The notes under the pieces are model-generated. The model had not been told where the DNA came from. It saw only the letters and a list, made by a program, of their open reading frames with translations, and ran no database searches. The position numbers and the translations under genes were made by a program. DNA of 64,000 nucleotides from Lederbergia citrisecunda (GTDB lineage: Bacteria > Bacillota > Bacilli > Bacillales > Bacillaceae_C). Location of the stretch: the NCBI RefSeq assembly GCF_018343695.1, contig NZ_JAGYPJ010000001.1, positions 2,199,481-2,263,480 on the forward strand, in the 5' to 3' direction. Shown piece after piece: positions 8,306 to 17,073 of this stretch (position 1 is the first letter of the stretch; the number at the start of each line of letters is the position of its first letter).

Positions 8306-9151
8306 TTAAAATAAATCAAGCTGCTTTGATGCCAATCCCGTATACTCAATTCCAAGTAGCTCTATAAACTGTTTAGCGTTATCCGCTGCGTCACCGCCAG
8401 AGTTATTGTTGAAAAGAACATATAAATCTTTCGTTTCTTTTTGTAATTGAACAATCCATTTTTTCCATTCTAGCAGTTCTTCCTTATTATAGCGATATAA
8501 ATAACGTACTTCTCTCCAATTATTCCCATTAGGCTTCATCCAAGCGGCAACATTACGACCATGGAAACGGACTAAGGTTTTTTCCTTTTTTGTAGCATGC
8601 AATATCGTCGGGACTGAACCCAAACCAACTTGTGGTTCGTCACAAATGCTATGGATCCATCCCTCTTCCTCCATAAATCGAAGTGTACTTTCTTTGTATT
8701 GGGGGTAAAACCATGTTTGATTGCGGAATTCCAGAGCAATTGGAATATCCTGCATTTTATCCCGGCAATATCGTAAGTAAGAAACATTTTCTTTTGTGCA
8801 GTCAAACCAAGGAGGGAATTGAAACAATACCATTGCCAATTTTCCACTATCTAAAAATGGTTTGATTGATAAAAGGAATGCTTCAAACATTTCATCTTTA
8901 TTGGCAAAAGGAATCTCGCCCCTTTGATGACCAGTCATACCTTGGTAAGCTTTCACAACGAATCGAAAGCCATCAGGTGTATCATGGACCCATTTTGTAC
9001 TATTTTTTTCAGGTTGAATCGCATAAAAGGAAGTATCCACTTCAACAGTTGGAAAATGGGCCGCATATTCCTTTAACTTATCACGTGCTGAAATTCCGTG
9101 GCTGTAAAGTGTATCGTGGTCTCCCCATCCAGTTACGCCAACATAAATCAT
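8306..9151 (-). CDS. yunF: DUF72 family protein YunF
   Basis: A 281-residue cytoplasmic TIM-barrel-like protein of the DUF72 family. Conserved stretches are IYVGVTGWGDHDTLY at the N terminus, YAAHFPTVEVDTSFYAIQ, FQFPPWFDC, ALEFRNQTWF, VRFHGRN and VLFNNNSGGDAADNA. These positions and the total length are typical. The start ATG at 9151 is the natural one. The family has been speculatively linked to nuclease or isomerase-like activity, but no function is settled. In B. subtilis yunF also lies close to yunD, which supports the orthology. Confidence 0.85.
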   Translation of the reverse strand: MIYVGVTGWGDHDTLYSHGISARDKLKEYAAHFPTVEVDTSFYAIQPEKNSTKWVHDTPDGFRFVVKAYQGMTGHQRGEIPFANKDEMFEAFLLSIKPFLDSGKLAMVLFQFPPWFDCTKENVSYLRYCRDKMQDIPIALEFRNQTWFYPQYKESTLRFMEEEGWIHSICDEPQVGLGSVPTILHATKKEKTLVRFHGRNVAAWMKPNGNNWREVRYLYRYNKEELLEWKKWIVQLQKETKDLYVLFNNNSGGDAADNAKQFIELLGIEYTGLASKQLDLF

Positions 9152-9246
9152 GCGCTCACCAACTTTATTTAAAAAGTGATATTAAAAATGTATCAAACTT
9201 TTTGATATAAATGAAGGAATATGGGCTGCACTAAGGCCTATCAACG

Positions 9247-9272
9247 TAAAAAGACGGCTACGAGAGCCGCCT
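9247..9272 (-). terminator. Terminator of the glucanase gene
   Basis: AGACGGCT pairs with AGCCGCCT (one wobble) around a 5-nt loop; on the minus strand the stem is followed by TTTTTA. It lies 9 bp past the stop of the GH16 gene. Confidence 0.8.
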
Positions 9273-9280
9273 TCTATCCA

Positions 9281-12200
9281 TTATTTCTTTTTATTAGATG
9301 GATCTTGAGCAAAAACCGCAAAGGAACTAAAATGATTTGTATTAACTACAACTCGTCCATCTTGATAGTTTCCTCCGAGTTTTGTCCAATTATCTTTTCC
9401 GCTCTTGGAAGAGTAAACACTGAGCTCGACGTTCTCTTTATCCACCTTTAAGGACAACGTGACATTTAGGTCACCAAACTCAGACATCGTATGACCGCCT
9501 TGCTTCAATTCCAAATTGTAGACTGAACTTACAGCCCCAATAACCGTTTTTTCTTTCTTTATACTTATTTCTACTTTTCCTTTTTCATTTTTAAATATTT
9601 GTGATGGAATGGACAGCATTACATCATTGTTCAAATTCACTTGAACCTTTGCTGATTTTTCTTTTAAAAGCTCTACTTGCCGCTCACTAAGACGAACAAA
9701 CGTATTGTCCTTATTGTTAGCTATGTTGACAGCAACTGTTCCTTCATTCTTCAATTCATCTAAAAGACTTTCGAAACCAGCATCGGAGATTACCGCATTA
9801 TTCCCATTCATTTGGAAGTCTGCTTCAACTTCATCCTTCTTTTCCTCTGGAGGATCTGTTGGATCTGTCGGATCACCGTCTTTTACTTCCTCAACTCTTA
9901 CAAGCTTTACATTATCAATGATGATCGTATATGGAACAGGTGGTTCAATATCCGTTGAATTCCTTCCTAAACCGAACATGAATTGCTTTATGCCATCTTC
10001 TTGAACGTCAACAATCACTTCATATGTTTTCATTTCTTTCGTAACATTAAACGTTTTGATTCCTGATCCAGCAAGCTCTACATAAACAGGTCTTGCTTGC
10101 TCTAAACTCATATCAAATTGGATTTTGTACGTTCCACTCGGAACATTGAGATTCTGTAAAAGTTGAATGTCATACCAATTCCAGCCGACTTGTTTTACAT
10201 TAGCGTGGAGCCTTCCGTTTTCAACTGAAAAATCTGCTAAACCTGCCCATTGAACATAGTTACCCATGTTAAAAATATTCCAGCCCTCAACTAGTTGGTC
10301 TGGTGCTATTCCAAATTCTTTCGTTGTGTCAAATGTTCCGTCAATGATTAAGTTTTCCCCTACTTCCTTCCACTTTTTCTCTTCTGGTGGATCCGTTGGG
10401 TCTACTGGTTCTTCATTATCGCTTTCTCCAAGCGCTTCCCTTGCTCCCTTTACTTCCAGCCTTACATTATCAATGTAGACCTCATGTTGATTCGATATTT
10501 GCTGTCCAGCCACATTACCAAGTAGAAATTGAAATGTAGTCATATCATCCTTCGTCATCTTAAATTCATAAGAATATGTTTTTACCGAACTAGTCAACTG
10601 AACATTCTCATTAAAATAACGATGGTAGGAAGGGGCTCCGTTATCAATGACTACTTCTAGTAATCTATCGATTGTGGATCTTGCATCGAACGAAACAACG
10701 TATGTCTTACCTTCCATTAAGGCAAGTTCTGGCTGATACAATTGTACGTCCCAAGGGTTCACTCCTACATTTTGTACTACAACCTTTGCTTCACCATTTG
10801 CTGCTTCCATCGTTGCCCTGGAATTTCCGTCATAATCTCCTTGAACATGTCGATTCCAACTAGATAAACCATTTGAAAAGTCTCCATTTTTAAGTGGGAA
10901 ATGCTTTTCTCTTTGTCCTTTTATTTCAAGACGGACATTGTCAATGAAAACATCGTGTGCTTCGTTTATGGCCGGACCACCTACAATATTTCCAAGTAAA
11001 TATTTAAGGCCAACCGCTTCATCCGTATTCATTTTGAACTCAAATTCGAATGTTTTCATCGTATTATTCAACTGAATTTTTTCATTAAAAAATCTAGTGT
11101 ATGATGAGTTTTCAACTACTACCTCCATTAATCGATCCACAGTTGACCTAGCATCAAATTGGACAACATACGTATTTCCTTTTTTCAGATTCATTACTTC
11201 TTGGATCAACATAATGTCCCATGGATTATTACCTACATTTCGAATCGAAAACTTAGATTGGCCATCTTCCACTTGAAGAGTACCAGATGAACTTGAATCA
11301 CCGTAATCCCCTTGAATATGCTTCGTCCAATGTTCTAATCCATTTGAAAAATCACCATTTTTTAACGGAAAAATATTATTCAATGTTAATTGATCATTTT
11401 TGTTCGTTAAGCGAATTAGTTTTACGTCATCCAGGAATACATTGCTATTATTTCCTCCGAGGAAGAAGACTAATTGCCCTTTAATATCCGTTATATCTGG
11501 CATTGTGAAGCGAACAGATTTTTCTTCCATAGTTGTCGTTAATCGTATCTTCTGATTTCCAGAAAAATTAACCGTTCCATCTTCACTCAAAAATGCCACT
11601 TGCATCTCTCTATCAGAGTTAGCCCTAGCTTTAAATGTCAATTGATATTCATCATTACTAAGTAAATTTATACCTTTCTGGATAACTCTGATTGCTTGCT
11701 CACTGCTGCCACCATCTGTGATATTAATCTCTAATTCTCTTTTAACAGAATCAACCGAAGCTTCTGAAACAGCACCATCTGTATAGAAATTCCAATACGT
11801 CATTCGATCGATTCTACCTTGATCAAATGTTCCGTTGTACACATGATTCCCACTGCTTAACGGTTTTTTTGGCGCTTCTTCGTTGTATGGATCTATAGGA
11901 TCGATTTCTTCAAGAACGACATTACCAATCCAAACTGGATTTGCATTAAGACCCATATTAAATTCAAGCCTTGCTGCTACATCTGTATCATGCTGCATCT
12001 GAAATTTCATTTCATAAGATTGAACGCTATCTGTTAACGCAAAATCTGGAGTAGGTGCATAAGCCGTATAACCTCTCTCTGGTCCTCCGCCAAATTTAAC
12101 ATTTACATTTCGATTTGCGTTAGATTTTGCATCGAAACTTAGCTTATACCATCTACCTTTGCCCAGCGTAATATTTTGAATAAGCTGTACAGAATAGGTT

Positions 12201-13363
12201 TGGTTACCAGCCTGATTTATATTGATTTTCGCAAAAGGATTTCCATCAATATTTTCAACACTCGCTGTTCCATTTCCATTAAAATCATTCATATACGCTA
12301 AATTCCAATTTGTATAATCCCACTTATTTTCTAATTCTGAACTATTCGTTATCGACGTAAAGCCATTTTCATAAGCATTATCGTAAATATAGTTCCCATT
12401 GATAGCTTTTTTTGCATTACTGGGAAGCTCCTCTACATCAAATCCAGGCTCAACAGGCTCTAAATAATCTCTCCCTGTTAGTTCATAAACTCTAACATAA
12501 TCGACCTCAACCTGCCCTGGGAATGTAGTGCTTCCATCAGGATTTCCATCAAAATGGCCACCAATCGCCAGATTTAAAATGATAAAAAACTCCTGATCAA
12601 ATGGGGCTGGATATGAATATTTCGCAGCATTTCCGGTACCAATTGAACTCCAATTATTAAGCTTTTGATAGAGCTCCCCGTTTACATACCAGCGGATTTC
12701 ACCAGGCTCCCATTCAACACTGTACACATTAAAATCGGTAACATCTTTACCGTCTTCAAAATTATAGTCTTTTGCCGTGTATGAATTATTTGGCCACCCT
12801 CCGCCATAGTGAATGGCTCCGCCAACTGATTTCGGTTTACTACCCTTGCCTTCCATAATATCTAGTTCACCTGAAGCTGCCCAACCACCATATACATCAT
12901 CTTCTGGCATCATCCAAAATGCCGGCCAAAATCCTTTCCCTTTTGGTAATTTCATTTTCGCCTCAATTTTTCCGTACTTTTTACTAAACTTGCCTCGGGA
13001 AAGGATTTTTCCAGATGTATATTGATACGTACCTCTACTATCAGAAACGGTTTCCTTCCGGCCTTCTAAAATTAATTTTCCATTTTCAACTTTTACATTA
13101 TTTTCATGGTAATATTGGAGTTCGTTGTTTCCCCAACCCGGATTCCAAGAACCGTCGGGATTTTCAAATCCATTCCCAATATCGATCGACCATTTTGAAG
13201 TATCAAGCTCCTCACCGTCGAAATTATCTTCCCAAACTAATGACCATTCTGACTCTTCACCTGGAGGTTCTTTACTTATTTCATCGGCCTTTGCATTAAA
13301 ACTGAAAAAGTTCGAAAAGAACAATAAAAATACCATCGCTAAACTCCACCACTTTTTTGACAT
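9281..13363 (-). CDS. Secreted multidomain endo-beta-1,3-glucanase (GH16 laminarinase type) with carbohydrate-binding repeats
   Basis: The product is 1360 residues. A signal peptide (1-26, cleavage likely after NAKA) is followed by a GH16 domain at about 37-296. Its catalytic motif GELDIME gives E166 as nucleophile, D168, and E171 as acid/base; the one-residue bulge is typical of laminarinases. Next come about five carbohydrate-binding modules of the CBM4/9 jelly-roll type, with recurring starts such as KNGDFSNGL..W..H.QGDY. Linkers read PTDPPEEKK. The last about 160 residues form a beta-rich domain seen in wall-associated proteins. There is no LPXTG or SLH anchor. I chose ATG 13363 because GGAGGT precedes it. 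Hydrolysis of laminarin or fungal/plant beta-1,3-glucan outside the cell is expected. The repeats suggest recombination-driven expansion. Confidence 0.87.
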   Translation of the reverse strand: MSKKWWSLAMVFLLFFSNFFSFNAKADEISKEPPGEESEWSLVWEDNFDGEELDTSKWSIDIGNGFENPDGSWNPGWGNNELQYYHENNVKVENGKLILEGRKETVSDSRGTYQYTSGKILSRGKFSKKYGKIEAKMKLPKGKGFWPAFWMMPEDDVYGGWAASGELDIMEGKGSKPKSVGGAIHYGGGWPNNSYTAKDYNFEDGKDVTDFNVYSVEWEPGEIRWYVNGELYQKLNNWSSIGTGNAAKYSYPAPFDQEFFIILNLAIGGHFDGNPDGSTTFPGQVEVDYVRVYELTGRDYLEPVEPGFDVEELPSNAKKAINGNYIYDNAYENGFTSITNSSELENKWDYTNWNLAYMNDFNGNGTASVENIDGNPFAKININQAGNQTYSVQLIQNITLGKGRWYKLSFDAKSNANRNVNVKFGGGPERGYTAYAPTPDFALTDSVQSYEMKFQMQHDTDVAARLEFNMGLNANPVWIGNVVLEEIDPIDPYNEEAPKKPLSSGNHVYNGTFDQGRIDRMTYWNFYTDGAVSEASVDSVKRELEINITDGGSSEQAIRVIQKGINLLSNDEYQLTFKARANSDREMQVAFLSEDGTVNFSGNQKIRLTTTMEEKSVRFTMPDITDIKGQLVFFLGGNNSNVFLDDVKLIRLTNKNDQLTLNNIFPLKNGDFSNGLEHWTKHIQGDYGDSSSSGTLQVEDGQSKFSIRNVGNNPWDIMLIQEVMNLKKGNTYVVQFDARSTVDRLMEVVVENSSYTRFFNEKIQLNNTMKTFEFEFKMNTDEAVGLKYLLGNIVGGPAINEAHDVFIDNVRLEIKGQREKHFPLKNGDFSNGLSSWNRHVQGDYDGNSRATMEAANGEAKVVVQNVGVNPWDVQLYQPELALMEGKTYVVSFDARSTIDRLLEVVIDNGAPSYHRYFNENVQLTSSVKTYSYEFKMTKDDMTTFQFLLGNVAGQQISNQHEVYIDNVRLEVKGAREALGESDNEEPVDPTDPPEEKKWKEVGENLIIDGTFDTTKEFGIAPDQLVEGWNIFNMGNYVQWAGLADFSVENGRLHANVKQVGWNWYDIQLLQNLNVPSGTYKIQFDMSLEQARPVYVELAGSGIKTFNVTKEMKTYEVIVDVQEDGIKQFMFGLGRNSTDIEPPVPYTIIIDNVKLVRVEEVKDGDPTDPTDPPEEKKDEVEADFQMNGNNAVISDAGFESLLDELKNEGTVAVNIANNKDNTFVRLSERQVELLKEKSAKVQVNLNNDVMLSIPSQIFKNEKGKVEISIKKEKTVIGAVSSVYNLELKQGGHTMSEFGDLNVTLSLKVDKENVELSVYSSKSGKDNWTKLGGNYQDGRVVVNTNHFSSFAVFAQDPSNKKK

Positions 13364-13645
13364 CCGTTTACCTCCAATCAAAAATAGTAAAAATGACACA
13401 ATGAGAAAATCCTTCTAAATATCCGTCCCCTCCTTCCTTATATTTATTGGAATAGTTCTCGGAGATACCATACATTAATTATTCCTTGTTAAATAATAGA
13501 ATCCTTCCAACTTTCAGAAAATGGGTCTAATATCATAGTAATAATTGATTAGTTGCAAAATTAAAAGGGTTTCTACTACTTTTATAGAAGATTAATAAAA
13601 CTCATGTTTTTTGGTGAAATTTGTAAATGGAGGGGAGTTAATGTC

Positions 13646-14692
13646 ATGAATTTAATTGAAGTAAAGGGATTAACGAAACAATTTCGTCATCCTATTAAAG
13701 ATCCTGGTCTAAAAGGAGCGATTAAGCATTTATTTACGCAAAAATATACTGAAAAACTAGCAGTAAATGATATCAATCTATCTGTTAAGGAAGGAGAAGC
13801 AATCGCTTATGTAGGTCCAAATGGAGCCGGAAAATCCACAACGATCAAAATGCTGACTGGGATTCTTGTCCCCACTTCAGGAACCGTTACCGTAGATGGG
13901 CTTACTCCTTATAAAAATCGAATGGAAAATGCTCAAAAGATAGGAGTTGTTTTTGGTCAGCGCACTCAGTTATGGTGGGACCTTCCTGTCATTGAATCTT
14001 TTTCTCTATTAAAAGATATTTACGAAATTCCAGAAGCTATTTATCAAGAGAATCTTAACCGATTTAAAGATTTACTAGGACTGGATGAATTTCTTCATTT
14101 ATCAGCAAGAAAAATATCTTTAGGTCAAAGAATGAGAGCCGATCTCGCTGCTGCATTGTTACATAATCCAAAGATTGTATACTTAGATGAACCAACAATT
14201 GGCTTAGATATCGCTGTAAAAGAACGAATTCGTGCGTTTATTAAAGAAATCAACCGAGAAAAAGGAACGACCATTATTTTAACGACTCATGATTTGGATG
14301 ATATTGAAGATATTTGTGAAAGGCTCGTTATTATTGATCATGGACGCGTAATTTACGACGGAGAGCTTCAAGCTGTAAAAGATGCATTTGTAAAAGAAAG
14401 AACGATTCATTTCCAAATGAAGGAGGCCATCGCCTCTCTAACTTCTCTAATAGATGGATTACCAGGCGTTATCTTAGAAAATGTTTCAGGTCAACAATTT
14501 TCGGTCCGTTTTAATCGTTTTGATATTTCAGCTGGTGAAATAGCTTCATACGTGATGCAACATGGCGAAGTAATCGACTTTCGCATTGATGAGCCTAAAA
14601 TCGAACAAGTCATTAGAAAAGTGTATGACGGGAAACTCGATTTAAACAGTGGCAAGGAGGAGGCGTCTCGTCTTGTTCCAGAAAAAGTATAG
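13646..14692 (+). CDS. ABC-2 type exporter, ATP-binding protein
   Basis: A 348-residue nucleotide-binding protein with Walker A GPNGAGKS (about residues 62-69), an ABC signature in the variant form SLGQR, Walker B IVYLDEPT and the switch histidine in TTHDLDD. The C-terminal about 100 residues are an accessory domain typical of ATPases paired with DUF990-type (ABC-2) permeases. ATG 13646 is preferred; GGAGGGG lies 10 bases upstream. The two following genes are its permeases, and the first overlaps this gene by 20 bp. Substrate unknown; drug, lipid or polysaccharide export are all possible. Confidence 0.85.
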   Translation: MNLIEVKGLTKQFRHPIKDPGLKGAIKHLFTQKYTEKLAVNDINLSVKEGEAIAYVGPNGAGKSTTIKMLTGILVPTSGTVTVDGLTPYKNRMENAQKIGVVFGQRTQLWWDLPVIESFSLLKDIYEIPEAIYQENLNRFKDLLGLDEFLHLSARKISLGQRMRADLAAALLHNPKIVYLDEPTIGLDIAVKERIRAFIKEINREKGTTIILTTHDLDDIEDICERLVIIDHGRVIYDGELQAVKDAFVKERTIHFQMKEAIASLTSLIDGLPGVILENVSGQQFSVRFNRFDISAGEIASYVMQHGEVIDFRIDEPKIEQVIRKVYDGKLDLNSGKEEASRLVPEKV

Positions 14693-15470
14693 ATCCATTG
14701 CTAAAATCACGATGCAAAACACTATGGCATATCGATTCAATTATTTCATCAGTTTAATTGCCAGTTTAATCTTTATTTTAGCGATGTTTTATTTATGGAA
14801 ATCCATATACGCCGGGAGAACCGAATTAGCTGGGTTTACATGGGATCAAATGAAATCCTATTTATTTATTACCTTCCTTACGAACTCTTTAGTTTCATGG
14901 TATTCAGAAACAGGAATATCAAGAAAAATACTCGATGGCAGTGTAGCGATGGATCTCTTAAAGCCCCTTAATTTTCAAAAGGCACGATTGGCGGAAACAC
15001 TAGGATCCAGTATAGTCGAAGGATTGATTGGAGCAATTTTAGTTACTATTTTCGTTATTCTTTTTGCTGGAGTAATAATTCCAGATCATGCACTAACATA
15101 TGTACTTTTCGCTATTAGTCTAGTTGTATCGCTCACTTTAAAATTTAGTATCGTCTATATTTTTTCATTACTCTGTTTTTGGACGACGAGTGCCGTGGGG
15201 ATTGCCTGGTCACGCGCAGCCATTACGAATCTATTTTCAGGAGCTCTAATACCATTAACCTTTTTTCCTGATTGGTTAAAGGCGTTAGCGAGCATTTTGC
15301 CATTTCAGGGAATTGTCTTTATTCCCGCTTCTATTTACTTAGGAAAAATCCAAGGTGTTGAAGCAATTCAAATGGTATGTTTGCAACTATTTTGGGTGAT
15401 CGTCTTATGGATGGTAGGAAAAGTCATGTGGAATTGGGCCGTCCGTCAAGTAACGATTCACGGCGGGTAA
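14673..15470 (+). CDS. ABC-2 family permease (DUF990 type), first subunit
   Basis: A 265-residue inner-membrane protein with six hydrophobic segments. An amphipathic N-terminal stretch (MFQKKYRSIAKITMQNTMAYR) precedes the first span, as in ABC-2/DUF990 permeases. I place the start at TTG 14673, nine bases after AAGGAGGAGG; a GTG at 14649 lies upstream of that site and is less likely. The gene overlaps the end of the ATPase gene, indicating tight co-translation. It probably forms a heterodimer with the next permease. Confidence 0.82.
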   Translation: MFQKKYRSIAKITMQNTMAYRFNYFISLIASLIFILAMFYLWKSIYAGRTELAGFTWDQMKSYLFITFLTNSLVSWYSETGISRKILDGSVAMDLLKPLNFQKARLAETLGSSIVEGLIGAILVTIFVILFAGVIIPDHALTYVLFAISLVVSLTLKFSIVYIFSLLCFWTTSAVGIAWSRAAITNLFSGALIPLTFFPDWLKALASILPFQGIVFIPASIYLGKIQGVEAIQMVCLQLFWVIVLWMVGKVMWNWAVRQVTIHGG

Positions 15471-15482
15471 GGAGGAGTGCTT

Positions 15483-16280
15483 ATGAGACTAAAAAAATCA
15501 TTATTAATCTATTTCCGCCTAATCAACCAGCATCTAAAAGCAATTTTAGAATATCAGGCAGACTTTTTAATTACATTAGTAGCAGCAATGCTAACGCAAA
15601 TTCTTGGCTTTATTTTCCTCTGGGTCGTATACCAACAAATTCCTGAGATTAATGGCTGGAGTTTTTGGGAGGTTGCTTTTATTTATGCGATGATCTTTTT
15701 TACTGAGGGATTTGCTTCCTTATTTTTTGATGGTATTTGGTCTATAAGCAGATTTGTAAATCGCGGTGAAATGGATCGATTGCTAGTTAGGCCGGTATCT
15801 CCTATCCTTCAAGTTTTAGGGTCTGCGGTCGGAATGAATGGAGTTGGCAATATTTTTATCGGAGCCGTCATTATTTCTCAAGCACTCCGACACATCACCA
15901 TTAATTGGTCAGTAGGAATGGTCGTTATGGCATTCATTCTACTAATCTCGGCTATAATAATCCGTGTTTCTATTTATTTGGCGGCTTGTTCGTCTGTCTT
16001 TTGGACTCACAGCCCAGGAAACGCCTTTGGGAACATGGTTCATACAGTGAGTGATTTTGCAAAATACCCGATAACAATCTATTCATTAGGAGTCCAAGCT
16101 CTAGTAGCGGTAATAGTCCCATACGCTTTTATTAGCTTTTTTCCAGCGGCGCTGTTATTTGGAAAAATGGATTGGAGCTACTTCGGTTATTTAACTCCTT
16201 TGGTTGCGATATATTGTGCAGGAATGGCGACATTTATTTTCAATCGTGGGTTGCGGCGATATGAAAGTGCGGGTAATTAA
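15483..16280 (+). CDS. ABC-2 family permease (DUF990 type), second subunit
   Basis: A 265-residue polytopic membrane protein, homologous in layout to the preceding permease: N-terminal amphipathic segment, six spans, and the conserved GEMDRLLVRPVSPILQ loop seen in this family. The corresponding loop in the first subunit is GSVAMDLLKPLNFQ. ATG 15483 follows AAGGAGGA; the GTG at 15477 is inside that site. The gap to the first permease is 12 bp. The three genes form one complete exporter. No regulator is encoded next to it. Confidence 0.82.
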   Translation: MRLKKSLLIYFRLINQHLKAILEYQADFLITLVAAMLTQILGFIFLWVVYQQIPEINGWSFWEVAFIYAMIFFTEGFASLFFDGIWSISRFVNRGEMDRLLVRPVSPILQVLGSAVGMNGVGNIFIGAVIISQALRHITINWSVGMVVMAFILLISAIIIRVSIYLAACSSVFWTHSPGNAFGNMVHTVSDFAKYPITIYSLGVQALVAVIVPYAFISFFPAALLFGKMDWSYFGYLTPLVAIYCAGMATFIFNRGLRRYESAGN

Positions 16281-16323
16281 TCTGTTCTAATAAAAAAGCA
16301 CACCCCAATAATGGATTGAGCCA

Positions 16324-16332
16324 TGGTATAAT
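16324..16332 (+). promoter_or_regulatory. Extended -10 promoter of toxin mRNA
   Basis: TGGTATAAT is a perfect extended -10 element about 55 bp before the small toxin ORF. No good -35 box is seen, which is acceptable for an extended -10 promoter. Confidence 0.6.
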
Positions 16333-16364
16333 ATTCCTTGTACAACATAACTTGGGTGGGAATT

Positions 16365-16392
16365 AGGCACCTCCGGAAAGGAGGTGTTGCCT
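16365..16392 (+). promoter_or_regulatory. Hairpin sequestering the toxin ribosome binding site
   Basis: CACCTCC (16368-16374) pairs perfectly with GGAGGTG (16380-16386) around GGAAA, extended by AGG/CCT below a small bulge. The whole Shine-Dalgarno sequence of the toxin ORF and its start codon are in the stem, so the full-length mRNA should be poorly translated, as is common for type I toxins. Confidence 0.75.
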
Positions 16393-16479
16393 ATCGAAAC
16401 TTTTCAAACGATTATCGTTATGCTGGCGTTCGGAACCTTTATCCTTTCGTTACTAACGTATGTTGAGAAAAGAAAATAA
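16387..16479 (+). CDS. Putative holin-like type I toxin, 30 residues
   Basis: The ORF reads (M)PIETFQTIIVMLAFGTFILSLLTYVEKRK in two parts: a short polar start, one hydrophobic span and a basic tail. This is the pattern of the small holin-like toxin family common in Bacillaceae. AAAGGAGG lies directly before it; TTG 16387 is my chosen start and GTG 16384 is an alternative, both unusually close to the ribosome binding site. A dedicated extended -10 promoter, an SD-masking hairpin and a terminator surround it, and a predicted antisense RNA overlaps its 3' part. Membrane disruption is the expected action when unrepressed. Not proven toxic here. Confidence 0.75.
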   Translation: MPIETFQTIIVMLAFGTFILSLLTYVEKRK

Positions 16480-16585
16480 CCCGCCTAGGTTAGCGCCATT
16501 GGGTCGGGTCACTTCTTCAACTATTTTTGGAGGTTTCCCATCCAAGTGTTGTACTGAGGACGGTTTCGCGCACCGTCCTTATTTT
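16480..16585 (-). ncRNA. Predicted antisense antitoxin RNA
   Basis: On the minus strand a promoter at 16592-16620 would start an RNA near 16585. It would run across the toxin terminator hairpin towards the toxin 3' end. It could end at a hairpin made of ACCCG...CGGGT (16480-16512 region) followed by TTATTTTCTTTT. About 105 nt would be complementary to the toxin mRNA 3' untranslated region. Existence and ends are inferred from promoter and terminator signals only. Confidence 0.45.
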
Positions 16586-16588
16586 ATT
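16557..16588 (+). terminator. Terminator of toxin mRNA
   Basis: AGGACGG and CCGTCCT form a perfect 7-bp stem with a 9-nt loop, followed by TATTTTATT. Confidence 0.8.
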
Positions 16589-16591
16589 GTA

Positions 16592-16620
16592 ATAATAACA
16601 CAGACATTTTATGACTGCAA
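16592..16620 (-). promoter_or_regulatory. Promoter candidate for antisense RNA
   Basis: Minus strand TTGCAG (16615-16620) and TATTAT (16592-16597) are separated by exactly 17 bp, a good sigma-A match, pointing back into the toxin transcript. Confidence 0.5.
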
Positions 16621-16642
16621 GATATTGGAAATCCACGGCTAG

Positions 16643-17073
16643 ATAGAAAATTCCACTTACTAATTGTATATCCAAGTGTTCGTGTCTTTGATTATTGATA
16701 CACTCAACAACTAGAACAATTCCATTCTGTGACATTTTTTTCTCTCCAAAGTTATCCTCTCTTTCCTTTTTCGATAAATATGATTTAAAACCCATCTCAA
16801 AATAAACTGTCTCCGTTAGCATAATAAGAAATGAAAATTTCATTTCTTATTATGATCAAACTATTTTACAAATTTATGTTGAAAACACTCCACTACTTTT
16901 TAATTCCCTCTTAATAAACTATCTTTTTTTATATCCTAAAGAATATTATCATTTCAGCTTAATTGTATTAAAAAAACTATAAATACCATTGACAATGCAT
17001 GAAGTATATTATAATCTGGCATAATGCAAAAAATTGATAATAGAAGAAAAATTCAAAGAATGGAGTGTGTTAA
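16643..17073. other. Non-coding stretch with an AT-rich perfect palindrome
   Basis: No credible gene is seen in these about 430 bases; a minus-strand frame up to 16843 runs through the toxin terminator and lacks a ribosome binding site. The only structure is a 33-bp palindrome at 16821-16853 with two 16-bp arms around one base (ATAATAAGAAATGAAA and its complement). This could be a weak bidirectional terminator or a scar of a mobile element. A promoter for the GrpB-family gene should lie near 17000-17040, but I cannot fix it. Confidence 0.6.

Noticed and set aside
8021-8314. Plus-strand ORF of 97 codons between yunD and yunF
   Set aside because: It is made of the 51/52-bp array read in one frame, without start signals.
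16517-16843. Minus-strand ORF of 108 codons next to the toxin
   Set aside because: It crosses the toxin terminator and part of the antisense promoter, has no ribosome binding site and no family resemblance.
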